The notes below the pieces were generated by a model that had not been told where the DNA came from, searched no databases, and worked only from the letters and a program-made list of their open reading frames with translations. This document shows, in pieces, positions 8,158 to 14,297 of a stretch of 16,675 nt of DNA. Position numbers and translations under genes: made by a program. Within the stretch, counting starts at the first letter, position 1. The number at the start of each line of letters is the position of its first letter. Origin of the DNA: Firmicutes bacterium UBA1764 (GTDB taxonomy: Bacteria > Bacillota > Clostridia > Peptostreptococcales > Anaerovoracaceae); contig DCHA01000076.1 of assembly GCA_002315535.1 (NCBI GenBank), positions 15,538-32,212 on the forward strand. The letters run 5' to 3'.

Positions 8158-9255
8158 ATGGATTATCAAGACGAATTACATGTAAAGCTCCTTGAGCAAA
8201 CAAATGAAATAATCAGTACTCTTCCGTCCTTCGTTAAGAAGTACTTCTATCATCTCAGAGATCAAAATAAATCTCCGAGGACTTCGCTTGGGTATGCATA
8301 TGATATCCAGCACTTCTTTAGATTTCTTGAAAGCTCCGGAGGATTTAACGGACAAAATATTAAAACCTGCACAGCGGCCGATATTTTGGATAAGCTGACT
8401 ATCGACGATATTCAAGAATATGTATCAAGCTTTGAGTTTTATACGACGCTCGATAAAAATAATAAGGAAATTAAACACCTGAGTTCTGAGGCCTCAAAAG
8501 CTCGCAGAATTTGTGCTGTAAGGTCCTTTTACAAGTACTATTTCAAAATTGGAGAGATTTCCAATGATTTGGCAAGCAAAATTGATGTTCCCGAGGTTAA
8601 GGATAAGAAAATTATCACTATGAATAAAAACGAAATAGATCGTTTGCTTGCGGTAATCAAAAATACGGAAGGGCTCTCCCCTTCTGACAAGGCAAAACGC
8701 GAAAGGGTGATGCTGAGGGATTATGCAATAATTATGCTCTTTCTTGGCACCGGAATTCGTGTATCGGAGCTTGTCGGAATTGACATAAAAGACATCGATT
8801 TTTATGACGCTTCTATTACTGTTACCAGAAAAGGCGGAGACGAAGATTACGTATTTTTCAACGATTCCGTTGAGAAGGCTCTGGATGACTATGAGCAGCA
8901 TTCAAGAGATTTGCTTTTAGGCCCAGGCAGCGATGAGCAGGCATTTTTCCTCTCAACGCATCATAAGAGAATCACTGTCAGATCCGTCGAGCTGCTTGTA
9001 AAAAAATATGCGGCTCTGGCAGGATTAAATATTGATCTTCACCCTCACAGCTTTAGAAAAACCTACGGAACTCATCTTTATGAGGAAACAGGAGACATCT
9101 ATTTGGTTGCGGACGCCCTGCACCATTCTTCTGTTGATACAACAAGAAAGCATTATGCATCAATCAGTAAAGAGCATAAGCGTATGGCCGCAAAGGCGAC
9201 GGATAATCTTTTAAGCCCGGAGCCTGAGGAAAAGCCAAAAATAAACAAAAAATAA
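8158..9255 (+). CDS. Tyrosine-type site-specific recombinase (XerC/XerD-like)
   Basis: 365 residues, longer than XerC/XerD (about 295-305) because of an N-terminal extension and a longer hinge between domains. A core-binding SAM-like domain spans about 22-140 (SLGYAYDIQHFFRFL). The catalytic domain spans about 155-350 with the full set of residues: R201 (GTGIRVSEL), K225 (TRKGG), H297-x-x-R300 (HPHSFRKT), H323 (ALHHSSVDTT) and nucleophile Y333 (KHYA). It should therefore be active. The start fits lachnospiraceal relatives that begin MDY, as far as I recall, but no Shine-Dalgarno sequence is visible before the ATG. The gene is flanked by terminators and has no integrase-type neighbours, so a housekeeping chromosomal role is more likely than a mobile element. 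Whether it is the dimer-resolving XerH/XerS-type enzyme cannot be decided here. Confidence 0.9.
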   Translation: MDYQDELHVKLLEQTNEIISTLPSFVKKYFYHLRDQNKSPRTSLGYAYDIQHFFRFLESSGGFNGQNIKTCTAADILDKLTIDDIQEYVSSFEFYTTLDKNNKEIKHLSSEASKARRICAVRSFYKYYFKIGEISNDLASKIDVPEVKDKKIITMNKNEIDRLLAVIKNTEGLSPSDKAKRERVMLRDYAIIMLFLGTGIRVSELVGIDIKDIDFYDASITVTRKGGDEDYVFFNDSVEKALDDYEQHSRDLLLGPGSDEQAFFLSTHHKRITVRSVELLVKKYAALAGLNIDLHPHSFRKTYGTHLYEETGDIYLVADALHHSSVDTTRKHYASISKEHKRMAAKATDNLLSPEPEEKPKINKK

Positions 9256-9258
9256 TTA

Positions 9259-9286
9259 GGCGCCGGACTTTTCCGGCGTCGTTTTA
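9259..9286. terminator. Bidirectional terminator between convergent blocks
   Basis: CGCCGGA (9261-9267) pairs with TCCGGCG (9272-9278) around a CTTT loop, and can be extended by G59-C80 and G60-T79. On the plus strand GTTTTATT follows. On the minus strand an AATTATTTTTTG tract follows. It can serve both the recombinase gene and the leftward operon ending in the FTR-like gene, whose stop codon (9284-9286) lies beside it. Confidence 0.85.
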
Positions 9287-9484
9287 TTCAAGAGATTTAT
9301 AATAAAGCATGCAGTGACAATAGCCTTCAAAGCTCGGATCCTTAATCTGATCTCTGAATTCCTTGCACATGCATTTATTGTCATCGGTGCGTTCTCTGCG
9401 GCATGGACAATATCCCCCTGTTTGCTTTAAGCCTTCCTTGATAGTATTTACCACATCAATATTTTCGTTTTCCCTGATTTTCAT
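9284..9484 (-). CDS. Small ferredoxin:thioredoxin reductase catalytic-subunit-like iron-sulfur protein
   Basis: 66 residues with six cysteines in three C-x-C pairs: CPC (26-28), CMC (38-40) and CHC (56-58, in CHCMLY). CPC, a central C-x-C and CHC are the hallmark of the FTR catalytic beta chain, in which a [4Fe-4S] cluster next to a redox disulfide passes electrons from ferredoxin to thioredoxin. It is shorter than plant and cyanobacterial FTR beta (about 110 residues), and its central pair lies closer to the first pair. The start at 9484 is chosen over the ATG at 9532 because GGGGGA sits five bases upstream and the longer form would overlap the preceding gene. No thioredoxin or FTR variable-chain gene lies nearby, so its partner is unknown. 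It is the last gene of the leftward operon. Confidence 0.85.
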   Translation of the reverse strand: MKIRENENIDVVNTIKEGLKQTGGYCPCRRERTDDNKCMCKEFRDQIKDPSFEGYCHCMLYYKSLE

Positions 9485-9489
9485 AATAA

Positions 9490-9495
9490 TCCCCC
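9490..9495 (-). promoter_or_regulatory. Ribosome binding site that decides the FTR-like start
   Basis: GGGGGA on the minus strand, five bases from the ATG at 9484. It supports the 66-residue form over an 82-residue form starting at 9532. Confidence 0.75.
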
Positions 9496-9506
9496 TATAT
9501 AATATT

Positions 9507-9737
9507 TTATTTTGACATGCTTCTGATGTCATTAATCAGATTTAAATCAGATTGCTGGAGTCTGATACCTGTCTTATATTCTGTACCGTCAGGATATCTA
9601 ATAGCAATTGCAATCTCCTGCCCCTCGCAATATCCCTTATTTTTAAGATCGTTAAAAAATATAGCAAGCTTTGGATGATTTGCCATAAGTGTAGCGTAAT
9701 CATTTTTAATATTCATTAAACCATTAAAATCAAACAT
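9507..9737 (-). CDS. 76-residue conserved-looking hypothetical protein
   Basis: No family could be named. The protein is soluble, with no membrane span or signal. It has a helical N-terminal half (FNGLMNIKNDYATLMANHPKL, then FFNDLKNKG), a beta-hairpin-like middle (GQEIAIAIRYPDG, about 39-51), and a short C-terminal helix (QSDLNLINDIRSM). One cysteine (C37) is present. A GGGAG ribosome site (9744-9748) lies six bases before the ATG, and the gene sits 20 bases after the radical SAM gene and 22 bases before the FTR-like gene. This tight spacing and the ribosome site make it a real gene. Short proteins of this helix-hairpin-helix layout are found in Clostridia, as far as I recall, without an assigned role. 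Confidence 0.8.
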   Translation of the reverse strand: MFDFNGLMNIKNDYATLMANHPKLAIFFNDLKNKGYCEGQEIAIAIRYPDGTEYKTGIRLQQSDLNLINDIRSMSK

Positions 9738-9757
9738 TTTTATCTCCCTTAAAATTA

Positions 9758-10771
9758 TTAATTAGAAATGTAGTTGATCTCATAATCATTTACATTTTCA
9801 TCTCGAATAAACTTAATGCATAAGTTAGGAAACAATTTCATCAATTCTATCTTATTTGCCGCTTTATGTCCAACCGCATAATTAATATTATCTGAATTTG
9901 CTTTAATTTCGATAATTCCGGAGCTTGTATTTCTTGAAATTTCAAGCAAATCAAGCTTTTCCTTTATAAAATCAAAAGCAATTGACGATTTGACAAGCTG
10001 CCCAAAGGCGTCATGATATGTGTCATTTTTTATCAAATCATTACTCTTTAGACCTATCCTAATAACATTAATATTGTTACTGTTAAGCAGCTTATACATA
10101 TCCTTAACGATGCGAAGCATCTCATTTTCGGGTATATTATTGTATATCCCCTGCTCTCTCATCGTGAAAAGCTCGGTATCCGGCAGCACTACAGTTGGAT
10201 ACAGCCTTGCAATTTGAGGTTTGATTGCGACTGTTTTCCTTGCTGAATCCATACAGCTTTCATAGCTGTCTCCGGGAAGACCTATCATCAGCTGAATTCC
10301 AAGAGTAAAGCCGTATTTCTTGATTAAATCACAGGCTTTATAGACATCATCAACGCTGTGGCCTCTTTTGCTAAGCTCAAGAACCTTAGGATCAAGACTC
10401 TGGACGCCAAGCTCTATAGTATCCATCCTGTAAAGCCTTAGATTTTCAAGGATTTCGGGGTTTATGTAATCGGGACGCGTTGAGCAATGAATCTTTGAAA
10501 CTCTGCCGGCGTCTTTATATTCCTTGGCCAATTTCAGAAATTCAGTCTGTTCTTCGATTGGAATTCCGGTAAAGCTGCCACCGAAAAATGAAATCTCGGT
10601 TTCTATATCCTTATTTTCAAGCGTTGTAAGCCATTCTTCAATAGTTTTTCTCGCATCTGAAACTGTTACATCACCTGTTCTTGTTGTAATAACCTTTTGA
10701 TTACAAAATACACAGGCATTCGGACAGCCTCTGTGCGTTATGAAAATTGGAATAATGGCATGTTTTTTCAT
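9758..10771 (-). CDS. Elp3-like radical SAM protein (no acetyltransferase domain)
   Basis: 337 residues. The [4Fe-4S]/SAM motif is C16-x3-C20-x2-C23 in GCPNACVFC near the N-terminus. It is followed by ISFFGGSFTGIP (the glycine-rich SAM-binding strand), STRPDYINPE, a TIELGVQSLD segment and IGLPGD, all typical of the Elp3/MiaB-like radical SAM group. The C-terminal 100 residues have no extra cluster motif and no GNAT domain, so it differs from true Elp3. The family occurs widely in Clostridia, is usually annotated only as radical SAM protein, and its substrate is unknown. The start codon shares one base with the tex stop (TAATG), so translation is probably coupled to tex. Confidence 0.88.
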   Translation of the reverse strand: MKKHAIIPIFITHRGCPNACVFCNQKVITTRTGDVTVSDARKTIEEWLTTLENKDIETEISFFGGSFTGIPIEEQTEFLKLAKEYKDAGRVSKIHCSTRPDYINPEILENLRLYRMDTIELGVQSLDPKVLELSKRGHSVDDVYKACDLIKKYGFTLGIQLMIGLPGDSYESCMDSARKTVAIKPQIARLYPTVVLPDTELFTMREQGIYNNIPENEMLRIVKDMYKLLNSNNINVIRIGLKSNDLIKNDTYHDAFGQLVKSSIAFDFIKEKLDLLEISRNTSSGIIEIKANSDNINYAVGHKAANKIELMKLFPNLCIKFIRDENVNDYEINYISN

Positions 10772-12918
10772 TATTTTGCCTGCTTAATTGATAAAGAAAT
10801 TCTGTTTTTCTTCTCATCAACGCCTAAAACCACAACATCAACGATATCGCCGACTTTAAGAACCTCGGATGGGTGCTTAATATATTTATTGCAAATCTGG
10901 CTGATGTGAACAAGACCATCCTGGTGAACGCCTATGTCTACAAATACGCCAAAATCAATAACGTTTCTGACGGTTCCTTTTAATTTCATACCATCTTTAA
11001 GGTCTTTAATTTCAAGGACATCCTGTCTTAATACTACCGGAGGCAGATCATCACGTATATCTCTGCCCGGTTTTGCAAGCTCTGCTGCTATATCAAGCAT
11101 TGTCGGGATACCGATTTCACATTTTTCAGCAAGCTTTTCCTTGCCAAGCTTTGCAATTCTATCGTTGATACCGCCAAGCTCGCCGTTTTTTACATCGGAG
11201 TCGCTGTAGCCGCAAAGCTCAAGCAGCTTTTCAGCCGCATCATAGCTCTCCGGGTGGACTGCTGTATTATCAAGTATCTTTTTGCTTTCCGGAACCCTTA
11301 GGAAACCTGCGCACTGTTCAAAGGCCTTTGGACCAAGCTTAGGGACCTTTTTAATAGCCGCTCTGCTCTTAAACGGACCGTTTTCTTCTCTGTATATTAC
11401 GATATTCTTTGCCGTAGCCTTAGTTAGTCCTGCAACTCTTTCAAGAAGGCTCGGAGACGCGGTATTAACATCTACGCCAACTGCATTAACGCAGTCCTCA
11501 ACAACTCCGTTTAAGCTCTCTGCGAGTCTTGCCTGAGGCATATCATGCTGATATTGTCCAACACCGATTGCCATAGGCTCGATTTTAACAAGCTCAGCAA
11601 GCGGGTCCTGAAGTCTTCTTGCAATGGAAACTGCGGATCTGAGATTTACATCGTAGTCAGGGAACTCTTCAGCGGCAAGTTTGCTTGCTGAATATACGGA
11701 GGCTCCGGCCTCATTTACCATTGCATAACCCTGCTTTCCGCCAAGACGCTTGATCATATCAGCGGCCATGCTTTCGGTTTCTCTGGAAGCTGTCCCGTTG
11801 CCAATTGCTATATGCTCTACCCCTTCCTTTTTAATAAGGGCGGAGAGGACCCTAATCGCCTCTTCACGCTTATTATCATTAAAGGTCGGATAAACAACCG
11901 CAGTGTCTAAAACCTTTCCGGTTCCGTCGATTACTGCAACCTTGCAGCCGTTTCTGTATCCAGGATCAAGGCCCATTGTAACCTTTCCCTTAACAGGTGG
12001 CTGCATCAATAGCGGCTTTAAATTTAGTGCGAAATTATGAATTGCACCCTCATTAGCGACATCAGTTAAATCGTTTCTCAGCTCTCTGTCAAGTGACGGG
12101 AATATCAGTCTGTCATATGCATCAAATGCGGCTTCGGTAAGAAGTGTCTCAGCCGGAGAGCTCTTGCTTACTATACGTGATTTCAGCATATCCTTGAGCT
12201 TTTCTTCATCGCAGATGAGGCTGACTTTTAAGAAGCCTTCCTTTTCACCTCTGTTAAGTGCCAGAGTCTGATGCCCCTGCATCTTTGAATAAGGCTGGCT
12301 GAAATCATAGTATTGGCTGTAAACAGAGTCTTCATCCTTGGCCTTTTCGGACTTAATTAATGCGTGCCCCTTTAGAGCTTCTCTCAGCTCATCTCTGGCC
12401 TCGGCATCATCAGAAAGCATTTCGGCAATAATGTCTGACGCACCCTGCAGTGCTTCCTTAACATTATTTACACCCTTTTCTTCATTTACATATTCCTCTG
12501 CAAGCTTTTCCGGCTCATCCTTTGTTTGCAGCATAATTGCCATAGCAAGAGGCTCAAGACCCTTTTCCTTAGCCTTGCTTGCTCTTGTAGCCCTCTTTTG
12601 TTTGTAGGGACGATATAAGTCCTCAAGCCTTGCAAGTGTCTCAGCATCATCGATTTCCTTAGCAAGCTCTTCTGTCAGCTTGCCTTGCTCTTCTATTGAT
12701 GCCTTGATAGTATCTTTTCTTTCGTTTAAGTTTCTCAGATAAGTTAATCTATCAAATAATGCACGAAGGCTGGTATCGTCCATTATCCCGTGCATTTCTT
12801 TTCTGTATCTTGCAATGAATGGAATTGTATTTCCTTCGTCAAGCAATTTTATAACGTTTTCAACATAAACAGGCTTTAAGCTTAACTCTTTGGCAATTGT
12901 TTGTGCAATTTTATCCAT
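10771..12918 (-). CDS. tex: Tex family S1 RNA-binding transcription accessory protein
   Basis: 715 residues, the usual length. Domains in order are the Tex N-terminal helical region (about 1-190, with NTIPFIARYRKE and LEDLYRPYKQKR), a YqgF-like RNase H fold domain starting near GLDPGYRNG (about residue 315), tandem helix-hairpin-helix motifs (about 480-550, DVNTASPSLLERVAGL), and a C-terminal S1 domain (about 642-713, GTVRNVIDFGVFVDIG, DGLVHIS). Tex binds nucleic acids and affects transcription and toxin or virulence gene expression in several bacteria. The YqgF-like domain is often catalytically degenerate. It follows arginase by 24 bases in the same reading frame. The AAAGGA upstream is 18 bases from the ATG, far for a ribosome site, so initiation may be weak or coupled. 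Confidence 0.95.
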   Translation of the reverse strand: MDKIAQTIAKELSLKPVYVENVIKLLDEGNTIPFIARYRKEMHGIMDDTSLRALFDRLTYLRNLNERKDTIKASIEEQGKLTEELAKEIDDAETLARLEDLYRPYKQKRATRASKAKEKGLEPLAMAIMLQTKDEPEKLAEEYVNEEKGVNNVKEALQGASDIIAEMLSDDAEARDELREALKGHALIKSEKAKDEDSVYSQYYDFSQPYSKMQGHQTLALNRGEKEGFLKVSLICDEEKLKDMLKSRIVSKSSPAETLLTEAAFDAYDRLIFPSLDRELRNDLTDVANEGAIHNFALNLKPLLMQPPVKGKVTMGLDPGYRNGCKVAVIDGTGKVLDTAVVYPTFNDNKREEAIRVLSALIKKEGVEHIAIGNGTASRETESMAADMIKRLGGKQGYAMVNEAGASVYSASKLAAEEFPDYDVNLRSAVSIARRLQDPLAELVKIEPMAIGVGQYQHDMPQARLAESLNGVVEDCVNAVGVDVNTASPSLLERVAGLTKATAKNIVIYREENGPFKSRAAIKKVPKLGPKAFEQCAGFLRVPESKKILDNTAVHPESYDAAEKLLELCGYSDSDVKNGELGGINDRIAKLGKEKLAEKCEIGIPTMLDIAAELAKPGRDIRDDLPPVVLRQDVLEIKDLKDGMKLKGTVRNVIDFGVFVDIGVHQDGLVHISQICNKYIKHPSEVLKVGDIVDVVVLGVDEKKNRISLSIKQAK

Positions 12919-12942
12919 TAGTATTTCTTTTAGTATTCCTTT

Positions 12943-13830
12943 CTAGTAATTTGTGCTGCCAAGGCAGGCAAGTATTAATTCTTTTGCGAGTATGCCGGTT
13001 CTATTTTTTTCGTCAAGAAGCGGATTTGTTTCAACTAAGTCGATTGCAATCAGCTTTTCTGATTTGGAGAGCATTTCGCAGGCAATAAAAGCTTCTCTGA
13101 GCGTGAGCCCATTGGGCACCGGAGTACCTACTCCCGGAGCCTCCGATGGATCAAGTGCGTCCATATCAAAGCTGAGATGGATTCCGTCAGTACCCTCAGA
13201 GGCAATTCTAATAGCCTGATTCATGGTCTCAGCCATGCCCATTGTATGAACATCGCTGATTGAGAAAACGTTTACACCGTTTTCTTTAAGCTTAATTTTT
13301 TCTTCAGGATCAAGAGATCTTGCCCCTACAATAACAACATTTTTAGGGTTTACTCTTTTATCAGTGCTGCCTACCATGCTATCCGGGCCAAGCCCGCAAA
13401 GAGCTGACAGTGGCATTCCATGCATATTGCCGGATGGCGTGATTTTTTCATCGTTGAAATCCCCGTGGGCATCCATCCAGATTACACCAACGTTTTTGTG
13501 ATTGTTTAAACTTGCGGAAATAGAACCCGCCGCAATACAGTGGTCCCCACCAAGTATAATCGGGAAATTACCGGTTCTATAGCTAATGTCTACAAGTGAA
13601 AACAGCCTGTCATTTGCTTCATTAATTTCCTTTTCGTAGCGAAGCTTAGGATTGCCCTCATCTACTGTCACTGCCGGGACAACATCACCCATATCCTTTA
13701 CGTTAAAACCTAAAGCTTTTATATTAAATAAAAGACCTGCGTGTCTGATTGCAGAAGGCCCCATATCTACGCCCTTGCGAACAGCACCCAAGTCCATTTG
13801 TATTCCGATAATATTAATGTTTTTATTCAT
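12943..13830 (-). CDS. rocF: Arginase (ureohydrolase family)
   Basis: 295 residues, typical for bacterial arginase, which hydrolyses L-arginine to L-ornithine and urea with a binuclear Mn centre. All metal ligands are visible: H97 (GGDH), D120, H122 and D124 (DAHGDFN), D222 and D224 (SFDMDALDP). The substrate loop SGNMHGMP with H137, the GVGTPVPNGL segment and E268 (VETNP) also fit arginase rather than agmatinase or formiminoglutamase. The start has GAGGTG (13839-13844) eight bases upstream and an extended -10 promoter behind it. No ornithine-using or arginine-transport gene lies next to it. The downstream genes tex, radical SAM, unknown and FTR-like probably share its transcript. Substrate choice is inferred from motifs. 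Confidence 0.92.
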   Translation of the reverse strand: MNKNINIIGIQMDLGAVRKGVDMGPSAIRHAGLLFNIKALGFNVKDMGDVVPAVTVDEGNPKLRYEKEINEANDRLFSLVDISYRTGNFPIILGGDHCIAAGSISASLNNHKNVGVIWMDAHGDFNDEKITPSGNMHGMPLSALCGLGPDSMVGSTDKRVNPKNVVIVGARSLDPEEKIKLKENGVNVFSISDVHTMGMAETMNQAIRIASEGTDGIHLSFDMDALDPSEAPGVGTPVPNGLTLREAFIACEMLSKSEKLIAIDLVETNPLLDEKNRTGILAKELILACLGSTNY

Positions 13831-13862
13831 ATGCTATACACCTCAAGGAAATATTATAGCAT
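13831..13862 (-). promoter_or_regulatory. Extended -10 promoter and dyad upstream of arginase
   Basis: On the minus strand TGCTATAAT (13853-13861) is a perfect extended -10 element. No good -35 is present. The expected start lies about 16 bases before the ATG, with GAGGTG in between. An 8-base perfect inverted repeat, ATGCTATA/TATAGCAT (arms 13855-13862 and 13831-13838), covers the -10 and the base pairs just before the start codon. A partial third copy (GGCTATA) lies at 13868-13874. Confidence 0.6.
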
Positions 13863-13869
13863 ATTTAGG

Positions 13870-14199
13870 CTATATATTTGCGCTTGGAATAGTAATAATC
13901 ATGCCTGTTTGAAGACTACCCGCATCAATATTATTGATCTTTTCAATTTCGTATATTACGCGCCTGAGATCAACATTTGATGGTCCGTATTCCTTTGCAA
14001 GATTCCACAGTGTATCCCCTGCTTCAACCTTAACAGAAACGTATTGTGTTTTATCAGAACCGGCTGCATCGCCTAATCCGAAAATAGCGCTGCTGCCAAA
14101 TGCAGTAATCAGCATTAAAACTGTTAAAAAAGTGATGAATCTGAATTTATTTTTAATTCTGTAGCTTTTCTTTGTTTTCGCTTTTGCATTGTTCTTCAT
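13870..14199 (-). CDS. yneA: YneA-like SOS cell-division suppressor candidate (one membrane span plus LysM)
   Basis: 109 residues. A very basic N-terminus (Lys/Arg-rich, 1-20) is followed by one hydrophobic segment at about 20-40 (FITFLTVLMLITAFGSSAIF), then a short linker and a LysM domain at about 54-105 (VEAGDTLWNLAKEYG, GMIITIP). This is the architecture of Bacillus YneA and related SOS-induced division inhibitors, in which the exported LysM part binds peptidoglycan. Residue 18 of the longer ORF is taken as the start because GGAGGT lies eight bases upstream. The promoter carries two LexA boxes, which strongly supports the SOS assignment. In Bacillus yneA is divergent from lexA; here lexA is not in the window. 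The gene symbol rests on architecture and regulation, not on close sequence identity. Confidence 0.82.
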   Translation of the reverse strand: MKNNAKAKTKKSYRIKNKFRFITFLTVLMLITAFGSSAIFGLGDAAGSDKTQYVSVKVEAGDTLWNLAKEYGPSNVDLRRVIYEIEKINNIDAGSLQTGMIITIPSANI

Positions 14200-14207
14200 A
14201 GTACCTG

Positions 14208-14213
14208 ACCTCC
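14208..14213 (-). promoter_or_regulatory. Ribosome binding site that decides the LysM-protein start
   Basis: GGAGGT on the minus strand, eight bases before the ATG at 14199. The longer alternative beginning at 14250 would start inside the promoter, at or upstream of the expected transcription start. Confidence 0.8.
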
Positions 14214-14221
14214 ATATCCCA

Positions 14222-14233
14222 GAACATGTGTTC
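14222..14233 (-). promoter_or_regulatory. LexA (SOS) box 1
   Basis: GAACATGTGTTC on the plus strand matches the Firmicutes SOS box core GAAC-N4-GTTC exactly. It lies just downstream of the -10 element, about +7 to +18, where bound LexA would block transcription. Confidence 0.85.
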
Positions 14234-14245
14234 TTTGATACAAGT

Positions 14246-14274
14246 ATCATAACAGAACAATTGTTTTATGTCAA
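14246..14274 (-). promoter_or_regulatory. Sigma-A promoter of the LysM/YneA-like gene
   Basis: On the minus strand a perfect TTGACA (14269-14274) and TATGAT (14246-14251) are separated by exactly 17 bases. The LexA-like box 2 lies in the spacer and box 1 follows the -10, an arrangement typical of tightly repressed SOS promoters. Confidence 0.85.
14255..14266 (-). promoter_or_regulatory. LexA (SOS) box 2 in the promoter spacer
   Basis: GAACAATTGTTT on the plus strand (AAACAATTGTTC on the minus strand) differs from GAAC-N4-GTTC by one base. It lies between the -35 and -10 elements, 33 bases (about three helical turns) from box 1 start to start. Confidence 0.7.
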
Positions 14275-14297
14275 CAAGAAAATAAACATTTGTTTTT

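Noticed and set aside
8151..8160. TATAAT directly before the recombinase ATG as a leaderless promoter
   Set aside because: The start of transcription would fall after the ATG, and no -35 lies at the right distance.
8158..9255. Tyrosine recombinase as a marker of a prophage or conjugative element
   Set aside because: All neighbours are core genes, and no att repeats, excisionase, relaxase or phage genes are present.
9485..9532. 16-residue N-terminal extension of the FTR-like protein
   Set aside because: It would overlap the upstream gene and ignores a well-placed GGGGGA ribosome site.
13855..13874. TATAGC/GCTATA hairpin as terminator of the LysM gene
   Set aside because: No T tract follows and it overlaps the arginase promoter; more likely part of the promoter dyad.
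14200..14250. 17-residue N-terminal extension of the LysM protein
   Set aside because: It would begin inside the promoter, at or before the transcription start, and bypass the GGAGGT site.
14284..14295. AAACATTTGTTT as a third LexA box upstream of the SOS promoter
   Set aside because: It lacks the GAAC half and is AT-rich enough to arise by chance; it also lies upstream of the -35, beside the stop of the lyase gene.
14275..14297. AT-rich dyad (AAACA/TGTTT) as terminator of the lyase gene
   Set aside because: Only five A-T-rich pairs with a two-base loop; too weak to call.
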